Of a stretch of 15,695 bases of DNA, positions 1-6,240 are shown piece by piece (within the stretch, counting starts at the first letter, position 1; each line of letters begins with the position of its first letter). This DNA is from an uncultured Bacilli bacterium. GTDB taxonomy: Bacteria; Bacillota_I; Bacilli_A; RFN20; CAG-826. Under the pieces are notes generated by a model. It was not told the origin of the DNA. It ran no database searches and saw only the letters and a list, made by a program, of their open reading frames with translations. The position numbers and the translations under genes were made by a program. The stretch lies in NCBI GenBank assembly GCA_944358755.1, contig CALVRY010000019.1, forward strand, positions 1 to 15,695. The letters are read 5' to 3'.

Positions 1-302
1 TTAAAAAGTTCAATGACAATAGAAGCAACAAAAGATTCATTTAACGAATAAAAATAATCAAAATTAATTGGAGCGACAATATTTTCTTCTTTAATTTTTT
101 GATGTTTACCAATAAAAGAGATGCCAAAACTTATCGGAGCCAAAAATTCAGGTAGAAAAGAAATTTTACAGATTAAATCTTTACAATCTTCATCACTATC
201 ATTTTCAAAAATAATATTTTCAATAACTTTTTTACCAGAATTTAATAAAGAATAATTGATTTTTTCCAAGTATTCCATTGAAATTTTTAAGGCATTATTC
301 AT
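1..302 (-). CDS. N-terminal part of a probable DUF4011-type large helicase (cut by window edge)
   Basis: The frame opens with ATG at 302 and runs off the left edge, giving about 100 residues that begin MNNALKISMEYLEKINYSLL. A strong Shine-Dalgarno (GGAGG, about 311-315) precedes the start. The pattern of a short amphipathic start, INYSL near residue 16, a stretch like NDSDEDCKDL around residues 33-42, a 'LPEFLAP' turn and a beta-rich continuation resembles the N-terminal domain of very large DUF4011/AAA helicases, which usually exceed 1000 residues and often end in a nuclease-like domain. No helicase motif lies inside the visible part, so the family call rests on N-terminal resemblance recalled from memory. 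The alternative is an unrelated protein with a beta-sandwich start. A possible promoter lies at 332-359. Confidence 0.6.
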   Translation of the reverse strand, partial: MNNALKISMEYLEKINYSLLNSGKKVIENIIFENDSDEDCKDLICKISFLPEFLAPISFGISFIGKHQKIKEENIVAPINFDYFYSLNESFVASIVIELF

Positions 303-331
303 TGGCGCTCCTCCAAAAAACTATCTCTATT

Positions 332-359
332 ATTTTAACATTGCTAAGTGCTTTTTTAA
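332..359 (-). promoter_or_regulatory. Possible sigma-A promoter for the helicase-like gene
   Basis: On the minus strand TTAAAA (359-354) and TAAAAT (337-332) are separated by 16 nt. Transcription would begin about 25 nt before the ATG at 302, leaving room for the GGAGG site. The -35 match is only partial, and in DNA this AT-rich chance matches are common. Confidence 0.35.
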
Positions 360-463
360 CTATATTTATAAAGATTTATAAATAAATTTATTTAGTGATT
401 TTTGCAAAATGTAAACGTAAAAATTATTCCTAAAAGATGTAAATTTTTATCTTTATATATATT

Positions 464-506
464 AAAAAAGCGGAATTTAAAATCTGATAAGATTAATAAA
501 TTCCGC
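464..506 (-). terminator. Rho-independent terminator of mgsA
   Basis: A perfect 10-bp inverted repeat, GCGGAATTTA (470-479) and TAAATTCCGC (497-506), is followed on the minus strand by a run of six T (469-464). It begins 28 nt after the mgsA stop codon, which is the expected place. Confidence 0.85.
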
Positions 507-533
507 ATGTTTATCAACATTTAATAAATTTAA

Positions 534-938
534 TTAATCTTTATCAATATCTTTAACGTGAGAAACAAACGCACCAAGTCTAATTGCATCAAGCATAATA
601 TGAGCGCTTGATAAATTTGTAGCTAAAGGAGTATTTGTAACATCGCAAAGTCTAAGTAATGCATTAACATCAGGTTCATGAGGTTGAGCTGTTAATGGAT
701 CACGCAAAAAGATTACAAGATCAAGTTGACTATCTGCAATCATTGAACCAATTTGTTGATCTCCGCCAAGTGGTCCACTTTTCATGCATTTAATTTTTAA
801 ATCAGTTGCATTAGAGACTAGTTTTCCGGTAGTTCCTGTGGCAAAAAGTTCATGTCCTTCAAGAGCATCCTTATATTTAATACAAAGTCCAATCATGTCA
901 GGCTTTTTTTGATTATGAGCAATTAAAGCAATTTTCAT
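534..938 (-). CDS. mgsA: Methylglyoxal synthase
   Basis: A 134-residue protein predicted to convert dihydroxyacetone phosphate to methylglyoxal and phosphate in the cytoplasm, the bypass of lower glycolysis used when phosphate is short or sugar phosphates accumulate. It has the full family signature: IALIAHN at residues 3-9, the phosphate loop TGTTG at 34-38, [10 protein letters not shown] at 55-64 and [15 protein letters not shown] at 77-91. With an offset of 11 from E. coli MgsA, the catalytic and binding residues map to His8, Asp60, Asp80, His87 and Asp90, all present. Length fits the family (B. subtilis about 137). The start at 938 is supported by AGGAGA about 9 nt upstream. It appears monocistronic, with its own terminator at 464-506. 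No convincing promoter was identified upstream. Confidence 0.97.
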   Translation of the reverse strand: MKIALIAHNQKKPDMIGLCIKYKDALEGHELFATGTTGKLVSNATDLKIKCMKSGPLGGDQQIGSMIADSQLDLVIFLRDPLTAQPHEPDVNALLRLCDVTNTPLATNLSSAHIMLDAIRLGAFVSHVKDIDKD

Positions 939-1114
939 AGTTAGTTATCTCCTATAGGAAATATATTACAACTTTTGACACATACTTAAAATAAGTGTTC
1001 ACTCCATTTTTACTTATTTAAAGTTTGCAAGTTTAATTTATTACATTAAAGTGAAAAATTAACTAAGTTAATTTTTAAATTTTTCTCAGAAAAATTTGAC
1101 AAGAAAGTGTGATG

Positions 1115-1165
1115 AGAATCGAACTACTAATACCGAAAGCATGGGGCCGTTATACCATTTTAGTG
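1115..1165 (-). pseudogene. Degenerate tRNA-like sequence opposing the tRNA-Thr-like gene
   Basis: Read on the minus strand, this stretch repeats the D-arm and T-arm parts of the plus-strand tRNA-like gene at 1205-1278. A D-arm block of 14 nt (AAATGGTATAACGG) and a T-arm block of 17 nt (ATTAGTAGTTCGATTCT) are identical. The anticodon region differs, no anticodon stem forms, the sequence after the T-arm (CACACTT) does not pair with the sequence before the D-arm, and there is no CCA. It is therefore most likely a broken tRNA copy rather than a working gene. A role as an RNA arm that pairs with the tRNA-like transcript is an alternative. Confidence 0.45.
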
Positions 1166-1264
1166 TTGCAGTTTGTTTCATTTTCGATTATGATTATGAA
1201 GTTAGCCAGTTTAGTTAAATGGTATAACGGATCCATGGTAAGGATTTATTAGTAGTTCGATTCT
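1115..1264. repeat. Imperfect inverted repeat formed by two opposed tRNA-like sequences
   Basis: Arms 1115-1131 and 1248-1264 are perfect over 17 bp, and 1147-1160 and 1217-1230 are perfect over 14 bp. The middle parts are largely unpaired except for CATGG (1140-1144) against CCATG (1233-1237). The central loop is about 56 nt. A single transcript across it could fold into a long stem that sequesters the tRNA fold. Confidence 0.8.
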
Positions 1265-1278
1265 TCTAACTGGCACCA
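1205..1278 (+). tRNA. tRNA-Thr(GGU)-like gene with encoded CCA
   Basis: The sequence folds by eye into a 74-nt cloverleaf. The acceptor stem is GCCAGTT (1205-1211) with AACTGGC (1268-1274), seven perfect pairs; discriminator A1275 is followed by an encoded CCA (1276-1278). The D-stem is GTTA/TAAC with loop AATGGTA (the two conserved G are 1221-1222). The anticodon stem is GATCC/GGATT with one G-U pair, and loop ATGGTAA gives anticodon GGT at 1237-1239. The T-arm is AGTAG, TTCGATT, CTTCT. G1-C72, C2-G71 and the G35, U36 anticodon agree with threonine identity. Oddities are a U-U mismatch in the T-stem, A at position 32, a small D-loop and a 4-nt variable loop, so it may score poorly or be decaying. 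A terminator follows 11 nt later. Confidence 0.6.
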
Positions 1279-1330
1279 CATTGAATATAAAGAGCTGAGC
1301 AATCAGCTCTTTTTTTCAAGTGGTGCCAGT
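1269..1330. repeat. Inverted copy of the tRNA 3' end flanking a terminator hairpin
   Basis: The tRNA-like 3' end plus one base, ACTGGCACCAC (1269-1279), recurs in inverse at 1320-1330 (GTGGTGCCAGT). TTG at 1281-1283 pairs with CAA at 1317-1319 across one bulged base, so the outer stem is 14 bp. It encloses the 10-bp terminator hairpin 1289-1312. The right arm lies about 60 nt beyond the tnpB stop codon. Confidence 0.85.
1289..1316 (+). terminator. Rho-independent terminator after the tRNA-like gene
   Basis: A perfect 10-bp stem, AAAGAGCTGA (1289-1298) with TCAGCTCTTT (1303-1312), is closed by a GCAA (GNRA-type) tetraloop and followed by an unbroken T run to 1316. In the minus direction the hairpin is followed by TATATTC, a much poorer U-tract, so it favours plus-strand termination. 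Confidence 0.8.
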
Positions 1331-1391
1331 CCTTTCTTTTGCAGATGGACTCGTTTTCAGAGAAAACTCGTAAACTTTTTAATAAGAGAGT

Positions 1392-2657
1392 CTAATTTTT
1401 GATAGAATCTTCAGAAAAATCAAATAAAGATAGTTGTTTAAAGTGTTCGACTTTATCATTGCTCCCTGTTTCTTTATTTAATTCGTCTTTTAGATTCATT
1501 TTTTCATAAACATAATGTAATAAATTTTTCGCGGCATTTATATCGCGATCTACATGAAGTCCACATTCGCAATCAAACATTTCTTTAAAATTGCTCTCGT
1601 TTCTCATTTCTTTATGAACGACTCCACAACTAGAACAAATTTGTGATGATTTATAAAATCGATCGGCCCAACAAATAATTCTTCCATACCTTTCTGCTCG
1701 ATGTTCGAGCGCGTGTTGAAATTCAGAAAATGAATATTTGTTATATTGTGTCCTCATTTCATATTTTTTATGTAAACTGTCTAAAGAAATGCTTTCTATA
1801 CAAATATATTTGTATTTTCGGCAGATTAAATCAGCCACTCTATTGTATTGATATGTTCTACTTCTATGTAATCTTTCGTAACAATTCGTAACTTTTTGTC
1901 TAAGTTTTGCAACGTTTTTACTTAAAACATTGCCATTTTTCTTTAATATTTCCTTTATCGTTCTTTGATAAAAAACTATTTTATCAATGTTCTTATCGAT
2001 CACATCTCGATTAATATTTATCTGAGTGACATTTCCATTAGAGTCAAAAATTGTAAAATTTGTTCTAACTCCAAGATCGATTCCACATGCTAATGCCTCG
2101 TAAGGTAATTTAATTTTAGCTTTGTAATAATGACAGTGGATTGTATATTTCCCATTTTCTCGAGTGATATACATGTTTTTGTATGACCTAAATTCTTTAT
2201 TTTTAGGTCTAATAGCTGCTTTAGTCCCGGTTGAAAACACAGCTCTGTTCCATTTTAAGTTTAGGCTTTTGGGGGATAGACAAATAGTATGGCGCTCTAC
2301 ATCAATAAAATTTTTCTTATCAATTACCCCACGAGGTTTAATCTTTTTATATTCATATAAATAGAATATTGATTTAGCTGCAAAATCAAAATGATCTTCC
2401 GTAAAATACTTTGAAAAATTATACTTAGTACTTTTCCTAAAATTTTTAATAATGCCTAGAATAAAAGGTCTAAGTTCTGTTGGTCTAAGAAGCCATTTAT
2501 CAAAACGTGTGATATTAAATCTTTCACACATCTTTTTAATTAAATATTCTCTTAGACGATAATAAAAATCAAACTCTCTATCAAGAAGTTTCTTCGCTTC
2601 TTTATTTGGATAAATACGATATTCATCCACTTTTAAATAACTATTTTCTAAATACAT
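1392..2657 (-). CDS. tnpB: TnpB-type RNA-guided nuclease of the IS200/IS605-IS607 group (no transposase partner)
   Basis: From ATG 2657 the product has 421 residues (residue numbers here follow that start). YRIYPNKEAKKLL near 13-25 is the usual TnpB opening. The RuvC-like catalytic residues appear intact: Asp194 in CGIDLGVRTNF, Glu288 in YICIESISLD, and the aspartates of DRDINAAKN (370-378). A zinc ribbon is given by Cys341, Cys344, Cys363 and Cys365. Proteins of this family use an RNA made from the element's 3' end to cut DNA and help the element persist. No tnpA or serine recombinase gene is present, so this is a solitary copy. The alternative TTG start at 2678 would lie inside the last 164-bp repeat; ATG 2657 sits just outside it and places YRIYP at the normal distance from the start. 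Neither start has a good Shine-Dalgarno. Confidence 0.9.
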   Translation of the reverse strand: MYLENSYLKVDEYRIYPNKEAKKLLDREFDFYYRLREYLIKKMCERFNITRFDKWLLRPTELRPFILGIIKNFRKSTKYNFSKYFTEDHFDFAAKSIFYLYEYKKIKPRGVIDKKNFIDVERHTICLSPKSLNLKWNRAVFSTGTKAAIRPKNKEFRSYKNMYITRENGKYTIHCHYYKAKIKLPYEALACGIDLGVRTNFTIFDSNGNVTQININRDVIDKNIDKIVFYQRTIKEILKKNGNVLSKNVAKLRQKVTNCYERLHRSRTYQYNRVADLICRKYKYICIESISLDSLHKKYEMRTQYNKYSFSEFQHALEHRAERYGRIICWADRFYKSSQICSSCGVVHKEMRNESNFKEMFDCECGLHVDRDINAAKNLLHYVYEKMNLKDELNKETGSNDKVEHFKQLSLFDFSEDSIKN

Positions 2658-2663
2658 AAATCC

Positions 2664-3052
2664 GGCAAAATTGTGCAAAATTAATTGCTCAGTCTATTCG
2701 ACCTTAAGCGCGTCAATCACGCGCAATGTTTTTAATTCCCCTTTCTGTTATTAAACACTTTTTAACTTAATCTTAGATAAATCTTTATTATCAATAATTT
2801 TTATAAAAGCCATTAAATTTAAAATCTGGCAAAATTGTGCAAAATTAATTGCTTAGTCTATTCGACCTTAAACGCGTCAATCACGCGCAATGTTTTTAAT
2901 TCTCCTTTCTGTTATTAAACACTTTTTAACTCAATCTTAGATAAATCTTTATTATCAATAATTTTTATAAAAGCCATTAAATTTAAAATCTGGCAAAATT
3001 GTGCAAAATTAATTGCTTAGTCTATTCGACCTTAAGCGCGCCAATCGCACGC
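2664..3052. repeat. 164-bp tandem repeat, two full copies and one partial, upstream of tnpB
   Basis: Units run 2664-2827, 2828-2991 and 2992-3052. The first two differ at only four positions over 164 bp, so duplication is recent; the third matches for about 50 bp and then diverges around the hairpin. Each unit holds a 6-bp stem with 5-nt loop (2708-2724, 2872-2888, 3036-3052), read on the minus strand as GCGCGT-GATTG-ACGCGC in the copy next to tnpB. The two complete units also contain, on the minus strand, a GAAAGG(A/G)G Shine-Dalgarno-like block followed by TTG and a ten-codon frame, and a separate 20-codon frame starting ATGGCTTTT. The array ends a few bases before the tnpB ATG, so it forms the tnpB leader. 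No other gene lies in this stretch. Confidence 0.95.
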
Positions 3053-3054
3053 GG

Positions 3055-3165
3055 TTAAATCAAAGATTGAGTTAAATTTCTTTTTAATTCAAAACAAATT
3101 TCTAAACCATCAATTGTTTTGGCTAACGCTTTTAACCTCCTTTCACTTAATACGAAGGATGTCAT
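3055..3165 (-). CDS. Possible 36-residue ORF upstream of the repeat array
   Basis: ATG at 3165 opens a 36-codon frame ending TAA at 3055-3057, product starting MTSFVLSERRLKALAKTIDG. It has no Shine-Dalgarno before its ATG; instead a GAAAGGAGG block falls inside the frame, at the place equivalent to the Shine-Dalgarno-like block in each tandem unit. It may be a remnant of the sequence that was duplicated or the end of a lost gene, or it may not be translated. No family recognised. Confidence 0.2.
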   Translation of the reverse strand: MTSFVLSERRLKALAKTIDGLEICFELKRNLTQSLI

Positions 3166-3221
3166 TTCAAAAAAAGTTAAAAAATTTTTTAAGAAATTTT
3201 AAAAATATATTTTCTTAAATC

Positions 3222-3245
3222 AAAAAAACACGATAATAATCGTGT
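3222..3245 (-). terminator. Rho-independent terminator of the malQ-rimO unit
   Basis: ACACGAT (3228-3234) and ATCGTGT (3239-3245) form a perfect 7-bp stem with an AATA/TATT loop, followed on the minus strand by seven T (3228-3222). It lies about 39 nt after the rimO stop. Confidence 0.85.
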
Positions 3246-3283
3246 CTTTTCGGCAAATATTAAGATAATATTAATTTTTAAAA

Positions 3284-4573
3284 TTAAATTTCTTCACCCA
3301 TTAAATCATAAACAAAAGCGTTAGTAATTTTAATTTTTACTATATCACCTAATTTATGTTCTTTTTCTTTTTTAAGTATTACTTTCCCATCAACATCATC
3401 TGGAGCATTAAAATCACAGCTAATTAAATATTCGTTTTTTCTCTTTTCAATAATTACGCCTTCAAAAACTCTATCAATCATCTTTTTATTTAATTCATAA
3501 CTAATTTTAGCTTGTTCTTCCATAATAATTGTTTTTCTTTTAATTTTTGTCGATTCTCTAACTTGATGAGGTAAAGAATAAGATCTTGTGCCTTCTTCTC
3601 GCGAATAAGTAAAGCAACCTAAATGATTAAATTTAACTTCTTTTACAAATTCAAGAAGTTCATCAAATTCTTTTTTAGTTTCTCCTGGGAAACCAACAAT
3701 TAATGTTGTTCGTAAAATCGCATCTGGAATTTCACGACGAATTTTAGCGATAAGTTCGACGATTTCTTCCATTGTATTTCTACGATTCATTGCTTTTAAA
3801 ATCTTATTATTGATATGTTGAAGAGGTATATCAAAATAATGTGAACACTTTTTGTGAGTCTTAATAAATTCGATTAATTCATCATCAATTCCTTCAGGAT
3901 ATAAATATAAAGTTTTGATAAATTCCAAACCATCAATTTGCTCTATTTCTCTCAATAAGTCTACTAATCTCAACTTTTTTTCTTTAAAATCTTTACCATA
4001 ACTTGTTGGATCTTGCGCAATTAAAACGATTTCTTTAACTCCACTTTCAACTACTTTTTTAGCATAACTTACTAGTTCTTCAATAGGATAAGAGGTAAAT
4101 CTTCCTCTAATATAAGGTATGGCACAATAGGCACAAAACTTATCACACCCTTCTGCGATTTTTAAATAAGTAACAACTTTATCGTCGTTTACTCGATTAG
4201 TAATATCAAATTTTGGTAGTTTAACTTCATCATCAAAAAGCTCAGAAATTAATCCTGGAAGTTTTTGATATTCATCTTTAAAAGGAATCCATAAATCAAC
4301 TTCTTTAATTTCTTTTTTGAGTTCTTCTAAATATCTTTCTACCAGGCACCCGATAACAATCGTCTTTTTCTTATATTCAATAACATCTAAAATCGTATTG
4401 ATATTCTCTTCTTTAGCACTAAGAATAAATCCGCAAGTGTTAATAATAATTGCATCGGCATCCTCTAAAGAATTTGTAATCTCAAAATAAGGCTTTTTAA
4501 AAAGCGCTAAAATAGCTTCACTATCAACTTGGTTTTTGGCACAACCAAGAGAAATCAATGCAATTTTTTTCAT
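3284..4573 (-). CDS. rimO: Ribosomal protein uS12 methylthiotransferase RimO
   Basis: A 429-residue radical-SAM enzyme that adds a methylthio group to an aspartate of ribosomal protein uS12. The start SLGCAKNQVDSE (8-19) is the RimO form of the methylthiotransferase N-terminal domain, whose auxiliary [4Fe-4S] cluster cysteines are Cys11, Cys47 and Cys76. The radical-SAM cluster motif GCDKFCAYC supplies Cys143, Cys147 and Cys150, followed by IPYIRGRF. Residues from about 365 to the end form the TRAM domain, ending with the typical AFVYDLMGEEI. Length agrees with the family. MiaB, the tRNA paralogue, is the main alternative, but the SLGCxKNxVDSE opening and YDLxGE ending favour RimO. Its ATG follows the malQ TAG directly with no clear Shine-Dalgarno, so translation is probably coupled to malQ. 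Confidence 0.95.
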   Translation of the reverse strand: MKKIALISLGCAKNQVDSEAILALFKKPYFEITNSLEDADAIIINTCGFILSAKEENINTILDVIEYKKKTIVIGCLVERYLEELKKEIKEVDLWIPFKDEYQKLPGLISELFDDEVKLPKFDITNRVNDDKVVTYLKIAEGCDKFCAYCAIPYIRGRFTSYPIEELVSYAKKVVESGVKEIVLIAQDPTSYGKDFKEKKLRLVDLLREIEQIDGLEFIKTLYLYPEGIDDELIEFIKTHKKCSHYFDIPLQHINNKILKAMNRRNTMEEIVELIAKIRREIPDAILRTTLIVGFPGETKKEFDELLEFVKEVKFNHLGCFTYSREEGTRSYSLPHQVRESTKIKRKTIIMEEQAKISYELNKKMIDRVFEGVIIEKRKNEYLISCDFNAPDDVDGKVILKKEKEHKLGDIVKIKITNAFVYDLMGEEI

Positions 4574-6022
4574 CTATCGGTTATATTTCTTGTTTAAGTT
4601 TTTAATATATGGAATAACTTCGATAAATTCACTAAAATCTGGCATTCTATAAGCCCAGTTTGAACCTCCAAGTGTTCCTGGCACATTCATTCTAGCTTCA
4701 TTATCTTTCCATAAATAATCTTGAGTAGGAATAATTGCAATTTCACAAACTGAAGAGAAAATTAAATTAAATAATTTATCTTTTATACTTCTTCCTTTAA
4801 TTCCTTCTCGTCTTAAAATAATCTTTAAAAGTTCAATTTCGTTTTCTTTTAAGGATTTATACCATCCGCGAAGTGTGTCATTATCATGAGTTCCTGAATA
4901 AATAATTTGATTTTCACCAACTTTAAATTCTGGATTAAATAGGGTAAACTCAAGGACATTCATACCTTTTAAGTGATATTTATCACGTAATTTCAAAACA
5001 CTAGGGAATAAATCACCTAAATCTTCAGCGATGATTTTAATATCTGGGTGTTTTTCAAACAACATATGGAATAATTCATCACCATATGCATTTTTCCATT
5101 CACCAATAATGGCAGTATCGCAATCTCTATCAACAGCCCAATAAGTATCAAAAGCTCTAAAATGATCAATTCTAATAATGTCGAACAAAGAGGCAGCAAA
5201 TTCAATTCTTTCCATCCAGAAAGTGAAGCCATCTTCTTTCATATATTCCCAATCATAAATTGGATTTCCCCATCTTTGACCAGTAACGGAGAAATAATCT
5301 GGTGGTACGCCAGCAACTTCTTCAGGGATATCGTTTTCATCAAGTTTAAATTCATCTTGATTTGCCCAACAATCGCTACTATTTCCACCAACATAGAATG
5401 GAATATCGCCCATTAATTGAATATCTTGCTTATTAATGTATTCTTTTAACTTTTTAAATTGTTTAAAAGCGACAAATTGACACCAAATAATGTAATCAAT
5501 TTCATCTTTATAAGGTGTGAAGTCGAATTCATGGCGATAATGAGCGTATCTTTCTTTTTTATCCCAATACCACCAATCTAAATAGTTATTTTTTAAGCTT
5601 AAAATAGTAAATTCAGCATAATCTACTACCCAAGGATTCTCTTTAACGAATTTTTTGAAAACTGGTTTTTCGAGTAAATCTTTATTATTAGCAAAAGCTT
5701 CTTTTAAAAATTTCTCTTTGTATTCTCTAACCGCTTGATAATCAACAAATTTCTTATTTTTGTTGAAAGGTTTAACGTTTTCAATCAATTCTTCTTTCTC
5801 TAATTCATATAAATCTATATAAATAGAGTCAATAGCGTGACCACAAATTGATTGATATGGACTATTACCATATCCAGTAGGATTTAATGGGAGGATTTGC
5901 CAAATTTTGATGCCTGCTTTTTTTAAATAATCAGCAAATTGATAAGCACACTCCCCGAAATCTCCAATCCCAAAATCACCAGGAAGAGAACTTATTGCCA
6001 TCAATATACCATTGCTTTTCAT
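4574..6022 (-). CDS. malQ: 4-alpha-glucanotransferase (amylomaltase, GH77)
   Basis: A 482-residue cytoplasmic enzyme that transfers alpha-1,4-glucan segments between maltodextrins, releasing glucose. It begins with the family's glycan-binding opening (SSLPGDFGIGDFG, 11-23; WQILPLNPTGYGNSPYQS, 41-58). The catalytic residues by family pattern are nucleophile Asp286 in RIDHFR, acid/base Glu333 in IAEDLG and Asp380 in SGTHDND. Length is normal for short bacterial MalQ without an N-terminal extension. The start is fixed by the promoter at 6031-6059, which leaves room for essentially no leader; there is no Shine-Dalgarno. The TAG stop abuts the rimO ATG. No other glycogen or maltose genes are visible in the window. 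Confidence 0.95.
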   Translation of the reverse strand: MKSNGILMAISSLPGDFGIGDFGECAYQFADYLKKAGIKIWQILPLNPTGYGNSPYQSICGHAIDSIYIDLYELEKEELIENVKPFNKNKKFVDYQAVREYKEKFLKEAFANNKDLLEKPVFKKFVKENPWVVDYAEFTILSLKNNYLDWWYWDKKERYAHYRHEFDFTPYKDEIDYIIWCQFVAFKQFKKLKEYINKQDIQLMGDIPFYVGGNSSDCWANQDEFKLDENDIPEEVAGVPPDYFSVTGQRWGNPIYDWEYMKEDGFTFWMERIEFAASLFDIIRIDHFRAFDTYWAVDRDCDTAIIGEWKNAYGDELFHMLFEKHPDIKIIAEDLGDLFPSVLKLRDKYHLKGMNVLEFTLFNPEFKVGENQIIYSGTHDNDTLRGWYKSLKENEIELLKIILRREGIKGRSIKDKLFNLIFSSVCEIAIIPTQDYLWKDNEARMNVPGTLGGSNWAYRMPDFSEFIEVIPYIKNLNKKYNR

Positions 6023-6030
6023 ACAAAAAA

Positions 6031-6059
6031 ATTATAGGTAAAAAATAATTTATTGTAAA
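6031..6059 (-). promoter_or_regulatory. Sigma-A promoter of malQ predicting a leaderless mRNA
   Basis: TTTACA (6059-6054), a 17-nt spacer and a perfect TATAAT (6036-6031) lie on the minus strand. Only eight bases separate TATAAT from the malQ ATG at 6022, so transcription should begin within about 0-2 nt of the start codon. Confidence 0.7.
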
Positions 6060-6071
6060 TATAGGAAAAAT

Positions 6072-6158
6072 ACAAAAAAAGCCAAGAAAAATGATATTTT
6101 TCCCAGGAAATTTATATAAAAAGTATTACTTTTTTACATTTTTCCTGGCATTTTTTGT
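6072..6158. repeat. Long AT-rich inverted repeat between divergent malQ and arsR-type genes
   Basis: Arms 6072-6093 and 6137-6158 pair over 22 bp with two mismatches (core GCCA-GAAAAATG against CATTTTTCCTGGC). The interior holds a second palindrome, AAAAAGTA (6118-6125) with TACTTTTT (6127-6134). It lies upstream of both promoters, so it is not an obvious terminator of either gene. It shares the 15-mer AAATATAGGAAAAAT (here 6057-6071, just outside the arm) with the gap at 8827-8841. Confidence 0.75.
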
Positions 6159-6192
6159 AAAAATACCACTTTTTAATTATTTATTTTCATGA

Positions 6193-6222
6193 TTGACAGT
6201 TGAACAATTGTTCAACTATAAT
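6193..6222 (+). promoter_or_regulatory. Promoter and palindromic operator of the metal-efflux operon
   Basis: A perfect -35 (TTGACA, 6193-6198) and perfect -10 (TATAAT, 6217-6222) are separated by 18 nt consisting entirely of the perfect palindrome GTTGAACAATTGTTCAAC (6199-6216). Its TGAAC...GTTCA core resembles SmtB/CzrA-type operators (TGAA-centred inverted repeats) and is the expected binding site of the ArsR-family product encoded next. Bound repressor would cover the spacer and exclude RNA polymerase. A strong Shine-Dalgarno (GGAGGT, 6229-6234) follows. Confidence 0.9.
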
Positions 6223-6240
6223 ATTTACGGAGGTAAGATT

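Noticed and set aside
1269..1330. T-box riboswitch (TGGCACC next to a terminator)
   Set aside because: The TGGCACC is part of a complete acceptor stem with CCA, there is no specifier stem or AGGGTGG context, and no aminoacyl or amino-acid gene follows on the plus strand.
2658..2678. TTG start of tnpB seven codons upstream of the ATG
   Set aside because: It lies inside the 164-bp repeat, has no Shine-Dalgarno and adds residues not typical of the family.
2664..3052. CRISPR array
   Set aside because: The unit is 164 bp with near-identical full length copies and no variable spacers; it is a plain tandem duplication.
6193..6240. N-terminal extension of the ArsR-family repressor
   Set aside because: The extension would translate the -35, operator and -10; the internal ATG 6241 has a strong Shine-Dalgarno.
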